A stretch of DNA of 64,000 nucleotides from Sialis fuliginosa (Eukaryota > Arthropoda > Insecta > Megaloptera > Sialidae). Below, piece by piece: positions 54,934 to 64,000 of the stretch; position 1 is the stretch's first letter, and each line of letters opens with the position of its first letter. Made by a program: the position numbers and the translations under genes. The notes beneath the pieces are model-generated. The model saw only the letters and a list, made by a program, of their open reading frames with translations. It was not told the DNA's origin and did no database searches. The stretch lies in assembly GCA_961205875.1 (NCBI GenBank), contig OY540809.1, positions 20,348,267-20,412,266 on the forward strand. Direction: 5' to 3'.

Positions 54934-55475
54934 AGGCACCAGTCTTGGATATGACCACAGTAATGGCTATATTTTAATTAAATGTACTGAACTAGAAATA
55001 TTTGTTGATATTTGATTACTATCATTTCTGAATACATACATTTAACTGTCTTACAGCGTGATTTGATGACAATCGGTCAATAGGTGTCAAAATGGTGGAT
55101 ATTTAAACTAGTTATTAGTATAATTTATTTATTAATTATTATATTATCATATAGCAACTGCTTTACATTGTTTCAAATTTAACAATTCTTTCTTTTATAT
55201 CTTTTGTGTCTTAGTACTTATCATTTTTTAATCTTTAGCAAGTGTCCATCACTGCGTGCTCATTGCTGGTTTTACTTTATCCATTACTGCAGAAAAAACA
55301 TAAACAAAATAAAAGGCTATAATTTAAAAAACAAACTATATTTTCGGTCTTTGGTAATTAAATTGATTAAATAAAGAGTTACTTGTTTTATTAGTAACAT
55401 GAGTTTATGAGAATTACAAAAAAGAAGCCCGTCAAAAACAAAAACAGTAAACCTTGATCTTAAGTGGCCATAACT
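54934..55475 (+). mobile_element. TIR element A, copy 5, both termini eroded
   Basis: Interior matches copy 1 closely (CTTGGATATGACCACAGTAA, CAATCGGTCAATAGGTGTCA, AAGAAGCCCGTC). The left end has lost TACTGG and the right end has lost the GGTGCCAGTACCT block. TA remains on both sides. Confidence 0.8.
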
Positions 55476-55840
55476 TAAACTTTTTAAAATATATTTGCTG
55501 CTTTTTGACTGCAAAAAATGGTCCTTCTTTTTTATTGAATAAATAAAATTAAAGCTGAATTTTATTCACCCCCCATGATAAAAGTTGAATCTAGGCGCCA
55601 TTGAGTGTTTTCAATATAGCTTTTCTTTGTATATTATTTGAAGGGTGGTCTACTCTATATTTTACATGTTTAATTAATTTTTATGCATTCAAAGATCAGT
55701 TGATACATTTTATTTAATGGTATGTTTGAAAGCTCTTATTTTGAAATTTGTACTGTTATTATATTTTAATTAAATTATTTATTTTACTGACATGATCATT
55801 TTTATTGATGTGTATCAGTAAAATAAGGCAATGATATAAA
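55476..55840. other. AT-rich, no feature seen
   Basis: No coding signal or repeat partner noticed. Confidence 0.5.
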
Positions 55841-56864
55841 CGGGCGGTAATATATTACCTACGGTCAGTATTAAAATAAAAATGGTAGGTTTAATAATAC
55901 ATTAGGTGATAAAATATGAGTAGTAAAAAAATTGAAACGGGCAGTAATATATTATGAAATGGTTTGTTGAGTAATTACTTTGGGATGTAAAATAAATGAT
56001 TGGGAAGTAACACGTGAGCAGTAACTAAATCAAAATTAGTCCGTTAGAAATATTAGGATAAGTGGTGACATTTTGAGAAAGCAATGTGGGATGGACTTTT
56101 TTTGGGCGTGGGGGGGGGGGGTGCGCTAGGTATGAGGGAGGGGATTTTATTTAAAATAATTTATTTATTTTAATTATAATGTTTAATAATACTTTTTCGA
56201 TTAAAATAAAAAATGTTATGCTGCACATTCATAATGATACCCGATTTTTATTTATAAACTTCCAAATGATCGCTCGCGTGGTGTAACATATATATTTTAC
56301 ATATATATATTATATGGTATAACCATTTGGTCTTTCGTTTGTTACTCCACAGCGATGCAGTGGCGTAACCAGTGGGAGGGGCAAAGGGTCCTGCCTTCTT
56401 GTATTTTTGTACCGACGAGGGGTCAGATGGTTATATGTGAATGGCTTCAATAAAAAAATTGTCCATCCCTCAAAAAAATCCTAGTTACGCCACTGCAGAA
56501 GGTAGGATCCCTTGCCATACCCCCCCCCCCCCCCCCTCTAGTAACGACACGGTACTGTCTCGTAAGTTCGGCCCAAGGAACGTGTGCCGCTATTTTCAAC
56601 CAATATGACTTGACTTTTATCGAACTGTATTTAACTAGTATTTAACTGCCCAATTCAATTATTTTACCACTCAAATAATTATTGTACTGGCCATTTATTT
56701 AATTTACTGCTCGAGTGAGTTTTTTACTGCTACTGTAGGATTAAATAACTTACCAATTTTGTTTATATTACTAGCTACAATTTACTGCCACAATTGATTT
56801 AATTACCACACAAAAAGTTTAATACTGCGCACATGAATTATTAACTGCCCAATGTAACCGCCCG
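55841..56864 (+). mobile_element. Element with inverted arrays of GGGCAGTAA-like motifs, 1024 bp
   Basis: Ends CGGGCGGTAATATATT and CAATGTAACCGCCCG are inverted. From the left end, a roughly 21-bp degenerate unit recurs (GGGCGGTAA, GGTCAGTAT, GAGTAGTAA, GGGCAGTAA, GAGCAGTAA). From the right end the same motif recurs in reverse (TTACTGCCA, TTACTGCTC, TTAACTGCCC). A hAT-like MITE, a G-run and a C-run lie in the middle. No target duplication could be fixed. Confidence 0.7.
56358..56495 (+). mobile_element. hAT-like MITE, 138 bp
   Basis: Ends CAGTGGCGTAACCAG and CTAGTTACGCCACTG are inverted, similar to 30113-30425. Flanks CAGCGATG and CAGAAGGT do not form a clear 8-bp duplication. The following AGAAGGTAGGATCCCTTGCC to CTAGTAACGACACGG looks like a second, inverted copy of the left end. 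Confidence 0.6.
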
Positions 56865-56900
56865 AAAGTTTAAAAAATTGCTCAAATAATTAATTCCCTT

Positions 56901-57025
56901 TATGAATTTTTTAGTAGAGTAATAATAAAATTTCAAAATTCCGGTAAAATAAGGCCAGAATTTACCAGTTCCCGTCGGAAACTGAATAAAATCTTGAATT
57001 CCGGCCTGACTGGAATTCCAGTTCA
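56901..57025 (+). repeat. Repeat Y, copy 2
   Basis: TTTTTTAGTAGAGTAATAAT, CCGGTAAAATAAGGCC, TAAAATCTTGAATTCCGGC match 16906-17030. Confidence 0.55.
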
Positions 57026-58234
57026 CCCTTAATGCTTACAATACATACATTTTTGAAAACTGATTTTATTTTCAATTATTTAATATGGAAAAATAAATAT
57101 TATATGATATATACCATTCATTCTGACTGAAAATACTTCTTCAAATAAAGAAGGTAGTATATTATTATGTATACATAAAATTATGAATACATTTTCATCA
57201 AGTCTATCTCTATATTTCATTTCAAATAGTAATCCGAACTGATGGGGAAGATAAAGAGAGATATATACGGATAGTAAGTGAAATAGATGAAACTCTAAAC
57301 TCTGGGTGTTTGAAAAGGAATCTATTTGCATAATTCTAGAAAGAAAGATAAATTACACAAGTCTGAATCTATCCGAGAACAGAAAAAACTAACAACTCAT
57401 TTATATTTCAAATGGAAATATATATTTCCCAACTTTATTTTTTTGTAACTAGAGAATTCTCAAGAGAATCAATGTGAATCTGATAAGTTATTTATTTATA
57501 TTTGTTGTAGACAGTAGATTCTCTATTATTATTCGGAATTTTAAAAAAAGTTATTGTTTTTAGATCAAATGACGAATTTGTTTTTAAGTAATTTTTTAAG
57601 TTTTTTGTATATACATTCACTAGCTTTTAGCTGTTTGCTGTGTTTTTTTTAAATCCAACAAGTCTTAAGGTACGTGTTTAATTTTAAACTAAATCTAACG
57701 GAAAGGTGTTGAAATTAATCAGCTGTCATTTTCAAACGGATGCTGTTATTGAAAAAATAAAACAAAAAAAGAGAAGAAAGTCTACAGTATAATAAAAATT
57801 TAATAAAATGTTTGTGCTTTAATTTATTTTATTGATAAAAAATATGCTAACATTATTGATAATTCTGTTAAAAATAACACAGACAATTATTTTAGTGCGG
57901 ATTTACTGACCAAAAATCGAGTGGCGTAAAGCATAAGTTTAATGAAATAAAAAAAAAAAAAAAATTGGTGTGGTTCCACTTTTTGAGAATAAAAGTCAGA
58001 TTATTCATTTTGACGCGCACGTACTCTCTTCTATGATAGCCCGAAAAAATTGCAGATTCTCCTCTTTTCAACGTATTTTTTTGTATAAAGCTTTCTAATA
58101 GTCAATCTCGTTAAAAAGGGTTCTTAGTTTTCTAGTTTACTCAGTATAAATAGATAGCCGGAAAACTATCAAATTTAATTTTATTGCCTATGAAATGTCA
58201 TATTAATTCAAAAATCCTCAGATATTGATATTAT
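57026..58234. other. AT-rich, no feature seen
   Basis: A minus-strand frame open for 83 codons (57080-57331) has no recognised motif. A poly-A run lies at about 57948-57965. Nothing else noticed. Confidence 0.45.
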
Positions 58235-58563
58235 ACTAGCTCTTACCCGCGACTTCGTTCGCGTGGAATAGAGGTTAGGTAATACAGATTTCTGTCATGA
58301 TGAAAGTTGACAAAACAGGTTTTTAGTTTCGCGTTTGCACGCTATATGTCACCAAACTAACCTAACCTATTGTGAGTACAAAAGTACACACAACCAATTT
58401 TTTAATCTAATCAATTTTGGGATACAATTTAGCCTATGTCCTTCCTCAGGATACAAGCTATCTCCTTACCAAATTTCATCAAGATCGGTTCAGCGGTTTA
58501 GTCGTGGAAAGCTAACAAACAAACAGACAGATAGAGACTTTTGTATTTATAATATTAGTATTT
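58235..58563 (-). mobile_element. Helitron-type repeat G, copy 10 (long form, complete)
   Basis: Reverse orientation: ACTAGCTCTTACCCGCGACT to TTTGTATTTATAATATTAGT, with TTTGCACGCTATATGTCACC and CAAGATCGGTTCAGCGGTTT. An open frame of 123 codons (58335-58706) crosses its edge and is not a gene. Confidence 0.85.
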
Positions 58564-59524
58564 ATAGACAGATCTTAAAAATAGAGGTTATATATGCAGG
58601 GATCAAAACACGGATAATATATGTAAAAATGCATGAACAGTTTTCGATCACCTGTATACAAAACCTAGCAAACCGCACATTAATATATAAAAATAACCCT
58701 CCTTGACGTAATATCTAACGATTGAAACATCCAAAAACCACAAAATTCTGATCGCAGTGAAACAATGCAGACGGAAAGTTAAAACAAAAAATGGGGGAAT
58801 TGTTATTCACAAAACACAAGCTTTGTGGGGAGGGGGTGGGGGTGAATCAATACATCCAAGGCTAGCAAAATTCTTTATATTTATATTCTGACAAAGAGTG
58901 GACCAATAATGTAAGGGGAGGGGTGAAATATATGCGACAATCTAAACTGGTAGAATTTAAAAGTGAAATATTACCAATTTTCGGTTAGCGAGAATCAATT
59001 TGAAATACGATAATATCGTATTTTGTACACTGGGTGACTTTTCAAATATATGTCTGTTAGGCTTGCTATATAAATTTTAATTAATTGTATATTTTAAGAA
59101 AGGGTGTGCAACCCTGTCATTGACCAACTCTGTTGTATGATAAGGGCTTAATTAATTAGAAAAAATATTTAGACAGGGTTCCATATATTTATGTTCAACC
59201 CTGTCACTTCTTTATCGAATATTGTATGAATAAAAATATAAATAAATTCATAAACCATGAATGAATTATCCGAGTATGTGGACATCTTTTTAAACAATTT
59301 GTGGTTACAGTATAAATTATGTGACAGATTTATACACTTTGAATAAATTATTGCTCTATATAATACACTCGCTCTAACTCAAAATCATTTTATTTCAGAG
59401 AAATGTTTTCTTTGTTTATATTACATTTACAATTTGAATAATATTTATGCCATATAATTTTTTGAAGGTTGTTAAAACATTGATAATTATCGTTGTCTAT
59501 ATTTTCTAAAAAGATCGTTAACCG
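58564..59524. other. AT-rich with GGGG patches
   Basis: G-runs at about 58800-58832 and 58916. AACCCTGTCATTGACC and GACAGGGTTCCATATATT (59110-59190) form a small inverted pair. No coding signal. Confidence 0.45.
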
Positions 59525-59528
59525 TTAA

Positions 59529-60246
59529 CCTCATTCTACCGGTCGAAGCGGCTGTGTACACTTTTATCTGGCTATATCTTTTACCATAATTAACTACCGT
59601 TAAAAAGTATTTCAATAATCTCTTAATTCCATAAAAAGATATAGAATGTGTTGAAAGAAAAATATTTTATAATAAATAATATTTAATAAATAAATAACTA
59701 TCGCTATATCGAACTCAGATATAGAGAGTTGGATGTCGTTTTACACGATTTTTTTATGTGGATTTGAAATTACGCGGTGTGATTTTTCATGCAAACTTAG
59801 AAATTCCCCGTTTCGACGAGTGATATATCAAATAAAAGATGACAATTCAAATAATTTAAATATGCAAACGTTGATTAAAATTTTCGTTAACAAATTTTCA
59901 AAAAAATCGAAAAAATATATGCCCGAAAGTAATAGTGAGAAAAATTTGAAAAATTGAGAATATGTATAATAATGCTAAAATCTTAAGAAAATGATCACTC
60001 ATCGCACTTACTTTTCTTAATTTTCTTTAAATCCTATTGTAGTTAAATTTAAAATCAATGGCAGTACAGTTCTAAATTCAATTATTGTTAAATAACTAAT
60101 TAATACTTTTTTATTTATTAATGAAAATCGAATAAAAATAAGTGTTAATTGAAACTATCATAGTTCATATATTAATTTTTTGAAAAATTCATGCCGGACT
60201 CTCAGAACGCTAAACGTGGGATTGCTGACAAAATTGTAAAATGAGG
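59529..60246 (+). mobile_element. Possible TTAA-type element, 718 bp
   Basis: TTAA at 59525-59528 and 60247-60250. Ends CCTCATTCTAC and GTAAAATGAGG are an 11-bp inverted repeat with one mismatch. The terminal repeat is short, so this could be chance. Confidence 0.4.
59733..59957 (+). CDS. Hypothetical 74-codon ORF inside the TTAA-type element
   Basis: Starts at a real ATG and ends at TGA. The N-terminal half has four cysteines (LCGFEITRCDFSC is visible at residues 8-20) and a short FRRVIYQI stretch; the C-terminal half is lysine- and asparagine-rich. No family is recognised. It sits in the middle of the possible 718-bp element and does not recur in the window. At this base composition a frame of this length can be chance, so coding status is unproven. 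Confidence 0.2.
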   Translation: MSFYTIFLCGFEITRCDFSCKLRNSPFRRVIYQIKDDNSNNLNMQTLIKIFVNKFSKKSKKYMPESNSEKNLKN

Positions 60247-60262
60247 TTAAATTAAAATTAAA

Positions 60263-60365
60263 AAAAAATGTCCAGTATTACAAATGAGCTAACAAAATTT
60301 CAAATGGGGTATCAAATCTACCTTCTTCTCTCGAAGTTCCATGAAGTGTTTGGCAAGTTTTGCGT
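60263..60365 (+). mobile_element. Element S, left-end fragment
   Basis: TGTCCAGTATTACAAATGAG, CTAACAAAATTTCAAATGGG and ATCAAATCTACC match the left end of S (with the arm shortened). It breaks into repeat J. Confidence 0.6.
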
Positions 60366-60369
60366 TAGT

Positions 60370-60720
60370 GTGGTGATTCCTTGGCTTATGGTGAGTAAAA
60401 CATTGTACGGGAAGGGGGGGGGGGAGGTTATCTTCAACACCCTCTGAGTTACGTAATTTAAAAAAAATCCTACAGAGTAGTATTTAGAAACAAAGATTAT
60501 CTCATAACTTCCAAAGTAACGTAACTAGAGCAACCACAATGAGTCAGTTTCATAGGTAATTAAGTAACATATTTTTCAATATTACCATTATTGCTAGCCA
60601 TGTCTCCAGTTCAGAGTTATTGCACATCAAAGTAAAAAAAAAATTTTTTTTTAATTGAGAATGACATTTTTTTCCAAAAGTACCTACAATACGTAATATT
60701 TTTTATTATTATATATATTA
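60370..60720 (+). repeat. Repeat J, copy 2
   Basis: GATTCCTTGGCTTATGGTGA, TTGTACGGGAAGGGG, then the 76-base identical block at 60488-60563, then ATTGCTAGCCATGTCTCCAG. A G-run replaces part of the copy-1 text. Confidence 0.75.
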
Positions 60721-61298
60721 TAGGAGGAGGGGAATTAAGTACATACGACGGCTGGAATGTTTCTGATTTCATACATAGTATGGTATAAAGAAAATCGGTG
60801 CTGTGTCTGAGTGTTCTGAAGTTTTGGCAATTTACGAGCATCATTGACTCGGCTATATCTCATAATTTAATATTTTATATATGTATCAATGTAGGTACTA
60901 TGATAATATAAAAAGCTATATATAACTTCAAGATTTGATGTTCATAAAATAAACGAAAAATGGCGAAGAAAAACAGGCATAAATGTAAGTGCCAATACTC
61001 TCTGAGAGATTGTAATGTACAGAATCTCGAAATGAAAAATTTATAAAAAAAGTGTACATAAATAAAATATGATACGCCGTCAAAATAAATTCTGTCGGTG
61101 AAGAGAGTATTGACGGCACTGAGTTAAAAAATATCTGTGAGAATAATTTCCATAGTTGAATTTTATCCACAGTTTTGGGAGGGATTCCTAAAGCATTTCG
61201 ACTTCCTCTAAATCGCATCAGAATCCTGTAGACAGTGACGGAATAGAAAGACAGCAAATAAAGCAGGGTTGTATTGTAAGGAAATTGATTTGTTACCC
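60721..61298. other. No feature seen
   Basis: A minus-strand frame open for 109 codons (60928-61257) has no recognised motif and no repeat partner; its base composition is unremarkable. Left unassigned. Confidence 0.35.
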
Positions 61299-61420
61299 AT
61301 ACTAATATTATAAATGCGAAAGTGTGTCTGTCTGTTCACGGTTAAACCGCTGAACCGATCTTGATGAAATTTGGCAGGAAGACAGCTTGCATCCTGAGGA
61401 AGTACATATGTACTTACTAC
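61299..61420 (+). mobile_element. Repeat G, 5' part, joined to F
   Basis: CCATACTAATATTATAAATG, GTTAAACCGCTGAACCGATC and CATCCTGAGGAAGTACATA, then the text switches to F at TGTGCACGATTTTC. Confidence 0.75.
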
Positions 61421-61429
61421 TTTGTTTTT

Positions 61430-61675
61430 TTATTTTTCTGTGCACGATTTTCTCCATAACCACTGAACAGATTTTATTTCGGTTTTCACTAATAGATACA
61501 GTGTTTCACGAGAAAGGTTTAGGTGTACTACTTTTGTAAATTTCTTGAAGACAATCATTGGAGAGGTATCTTTGCGTGCGCTACGTAAATAGTTAACGAT
61601 AAGTGAAAACAATTTTTAAAAGGTTTATAACAAATTAAATTTATATCCACGGGTAGCACCGGGTTCAATGTGCGT
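61430..61675 (+). mobile_element. Helitron-type repeat F, copy 5 (5' truncated)
   Basis: CTGTGCACGATTTTCTCCAT, AGTGTTTCACGAGAAAGG, GCTACGTAAATAGTTAACGA, tail ACCGGGTTCAATGTGCG. Uninterrupted at the point where A3 split copy 2. Confidence 0.8.
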
Positions 61676-62000
61676 CTATATTATAAAGGGCGAAAGTAAC
61701 TCTATCTGTCTGTTTATTACCTTTTCGCGGTTAAACCGCTGAACCGATTTTAATGAAATTTGACAGGGAGATAACTTACATCCTAAGGAAGGATATAGCC
61801 TACTTTGTATCTCGAAAAATTTATTAGATAAAAATGAATGTGTGACATTTGTACGCGCCACCTGTTATATCGACTATCATAACAAAAATCTGTATTACCT
61901 AACCATCATCTTCCTCTTCTTCATGGGTTTTACGTCAAGTAGATTTTCTCTTTTTCTGACAGCTCTTACCCAACCTACTAAGTCGCGGGTAACAGCTAGT
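61676..62000 (+). mobile_element. Helitron-type repeat G, copy 12 (long form)
   Basis: TATTATAAAGGGCGAAAGTA to GTCGCGGGTAACAGCTAGT; a CATCATCTTCCTCTTCTTC stretch is unique to this copy. It starts directly at the end of F5. Confidence 0.85.
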
Positions 62001-62489
62001 TTTTTTAATAATTAAAAAAGAAAATGAGTTGATATTAGTTTCAGTTACAGACTGATTTCTACTTTTTATGTTCATTATACATTTCTAAACACGTATTTAT
62101 ACGATTAACAATAACGACTACAATATTTCTAATTAATAATGGATATTTACTCTCACAGAAATTAACTTAAGTTAAAAAAGATACTTTCGTTAACAAATTA
62201 TTATTTTTAAATTATGTCAAAATTCTTATATAGAATTTATAGTTTTTAATTTATTAACAGCATAACCTCGCTATTAATTTGATTATATTTCCCCTCAATT
62301 TTTTTTACTAAAATTTTTTGTAATCAATTTTCCCTCCCCAAAGAGCACCAAAAACTTACAATTTTATTTTTACAACTCCGGTGTATTATTGGACTACCAT
62401 TTATTATAATTATGCCAAATCTCAGTTTTTGAACCGTTTGAGTAAACAGTTCAAAAACTATAGAAGGCTGTGACAGTGTTGAATCTATA
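62001..62489. other. AT-rich, no feature seen
   Basis: No coding signal or repeat partner noticed. Confidence 0.5.
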
Positions 62490-62870
62490 TGTTTCTTTTT
62501 TCCGGAAAAAAAACTGACTTCAAAATAAAATAAAAATACTGAAAAATATATAATAATTAAATTCAACAATTTTTGAAGTAGGCTTTATTTTTTTATTTCT
62601 TAAAATGCTTGGCACCTATTTAAAAACTGTTAAATTCAATTATTATATACTTTTTAGTTTTTTTTTAAGTCGGTTTATTTTGTTTTTTTATTTTTCCCTT
62701 TTGAGTATCGTAAGATTCCGATCAAATTTAAATGGGACCACATCCGGTGGATATTCTTTCAAACATACAAAAAATAAACGTTAAAATCGGTGCATATTTA
62801 TCAGAGTTATATCCGAACATACATAAAAAATATTCACAGCCGAATTGAGAATCTCGTCTTTTTTTGTGTT
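62490..62870 (-). repeat. Repeat C, copy 6
   Basis: Reverse orientation: TTTTTTAAGTCGGTTTATTT, TATTCTTTCAAACATACAAA, GGTGCATATTTATCAGAGTT, ATGTTCGG-reverse and GAATTGAGAATCTCGTC. Confidence 0.75.
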
Positions 62871-63434
62871 CGGTTAAAAAATGCACAATTGTGACGAATT
62901 TATATCTCATTTTACGTGCTGTGTTTCGATTATGAATTAATCTTTATGCTCAACGTTTTGTCAAACATTACAGAAAATACTTTGACACGAAAAAACAGGT
63001 GCCAAAATGATGTAGGGTAAATCCGGCCCTTGAACGAATACCACGGAAAGACAAAGACAGCGAGAACGGGGTTAAAGTGAGTGCGGCTATGTGAGTGGGT
63101 TGGGGAGTAAGAGTTGATCCATGAAACGCTGGAACTCTATCAGAATAAATTATTGACATGACGTGTACCACGCGTGTTGACGACGTGCGAGTGTTAAAAT
63201 TTGAATATTGGATATTCGGAGACTGACGAATTCTTATAGATTTTTGAATATGGATTCTATTTTTTATTTACATCAAACAGTAACAGTTGAGATATGAAAA
63301 TAATAATGATTTTAAATTGAATTTAAATTCTTAATAATTGACTTACTAATACGAAACTCCTAAAAACGCTGATTTGGTGTAATAATGAACTTCCCATAAA
63401 GATTTATTCAGTAGTACTTTATTTATTAATAATT
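62871..63434. other. Unassigned; GC-balanced 62990-63180
   Basis: TGATGTAGGGTAAATCCGGC, CGAATACCACGGAAAGACAA and GTGAGTGGGTTGGGG lie in the balanced part. Probably a repeat not otherwise present in the window. A minus-strand frame (62968-63171, 67 codons) has no recognised motif. Confidence 0.35.
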
Positions 63435-63635
63435 ATCTATCACCCGCGACTTCATCCGCGTGGAATTTGTATTTTCTTATTTAATTAATTTTTCGAGATA
63501 CACAGTCGTCTATGTCCTTTTACGGGATGCAAGCTATCTCTTTGTCAAATTTCATCAAGATCGGTTCAGCGGTTTAGTCGTGAAGAGGCAATAAACAGAC
63601 AGAGTTACTTTGGCATTTATAATATTAGTATGGAT
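63435..63635 (-). mobile_element. Helitron-type repeat G, copy 13 (short form)
   Basis: Reverse orientation: TCACCCGCGACTTCATCCGC to GGCATTTATAATATTAGTAT then GGAT. The reversed copy starts ATCC. Confidence 0.85.
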
Positions 63636-63636
63636 T

Positions 63637-64000
63637 TTACCAAGGTATGTACTTATATAAAGACAAGGTAGCTTCATCAGCTCCTTGACCAATCAGCGTT
63701 AGCGTGGGAATTGATGTCATTTGATATTGAAATGTTATAAATGTATAATTGAATATCAATTACAAAAAAATGTCTTTATTTATTCTTGTTTTCGTATTTT
63801 TTGATATTTTAACAACACGTACAATCAAAGAAGTACAAATTCGACATTGCAAAAACATAAAAAAGCTGTCACAGGCATAGACATAGAGCATGAATCACGC
63901 ATTAACATAATGGTGTAACATTTTTCCAAAAAAGTGAGAGAGGTGCGGTGGCGTTTTGGGATATATCTATCTCTTTTTCTAATAAGAATGAAATATGCAC
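63637..64000 (+). mobile_element. Element B, copy 2, cut by the window end
   Basis: TTACCAAGGTATGTACTTAT, CTCCTTGACCAATCAGCGTT, TTCTTGTTTTCGTATTTTTT and AAAAGCTGTCACAGGCATAG match the left arm of B1. After about 63882 the text differs from the B1 loop (GAGTGAGAGAGG-like and GCGGTGGCGTTTTGGG), so this copy has a different or longer interior. Confidence 0.75.

Noticed and set aside
58335..58706. 123-codon open frame on the plus strand
   Set aside because: It covers the reversed G repeat and runs off its edge; G is non-coding in all other copies.
1..64000. CRISPR arrays, operons, prophage or other bacterial systems
   Set aside because: No evenly spaced direct repeats with unique spacers, no tightly packed genes and no ribosome-binding sites; the window is eukaryotic repeat-rich DNA.

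Overview
The window is 64 kb of AT-rich eukaryotic DNA with no complete protein-coding gene, no recognisable tRNA, rRNA or CRISPR array, and nothing bacterial. It looks like intergenic or deep intronic DNA of an insect. The best guess is a moth or butterfly: the commonest repeat (family G here) carries the 'CTGTCTGTCTG... CCGCTGAACCGATCTTGATG ... GACGAAGTCGCGGGTAACAGCTAGT' core that is familiar from lepidopteran genomes. That placement is an inference from repeat style, not from a gene. Family letters A, B, C and so on are labels made for this answer.

Content is mostly transposable elements, many nested. (1) Helitron-type non-autonomous families F, G and H start with TC after an A and end CTAG before a T; about 20 copies are spread over the window, often as inverted or joined copies. 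(2) Terminal-inverted-repeat (TIR) elements with TA target duplications: A (five copies), D, I, M, U and W. (3) Elements with 3-bp TTA/TAA-type duplications (Harbinger-like): 10322-10606, 26090-26449, Q, R and family S. (4) hAT-type elements with 8-bp duplications: N, T, Z, 30113-30425 and 36711-36913, with 56358-56495 likely. (5) TTAA-flanked piggyBac-like miniature elements at 4904, 11418, 35513 and perhaps 59529. (6) Long foldback elements B, K, I, R, U and the 55841-56864 element. (7) Dispersed repeats of uncertain class (C, E, J, L, P, V and others).

Three stretches carry recognisable protein signal. 54153-54434 (minus) encodes the end of a Penelope-like retroelement protein with a GIY-YIG motif. 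47430-47555 (minus) encodes a helix-turn-helix stretch of a Tc1/mariner transposase inside element W. 18045-18281 (plus) is an open 79-codon block with good splice sites at both ends and a pattern resembling a FLYWCH zinc finger; it is the only candidate host exon.

The layout is informative because many insertions can be dated against an empty copy of the same host repeat within the window: A in F (12271), a 55-bp element in A (11418), a foldback in H (26090), I in G (19845), N in M (23652). The most unusual structures are the 826-bp near-perfect palindrome U at 42460-43285, and three elements (N, Z, and 55841-56864) whose ends are built from arrays of short degenerate motifs facing inward.
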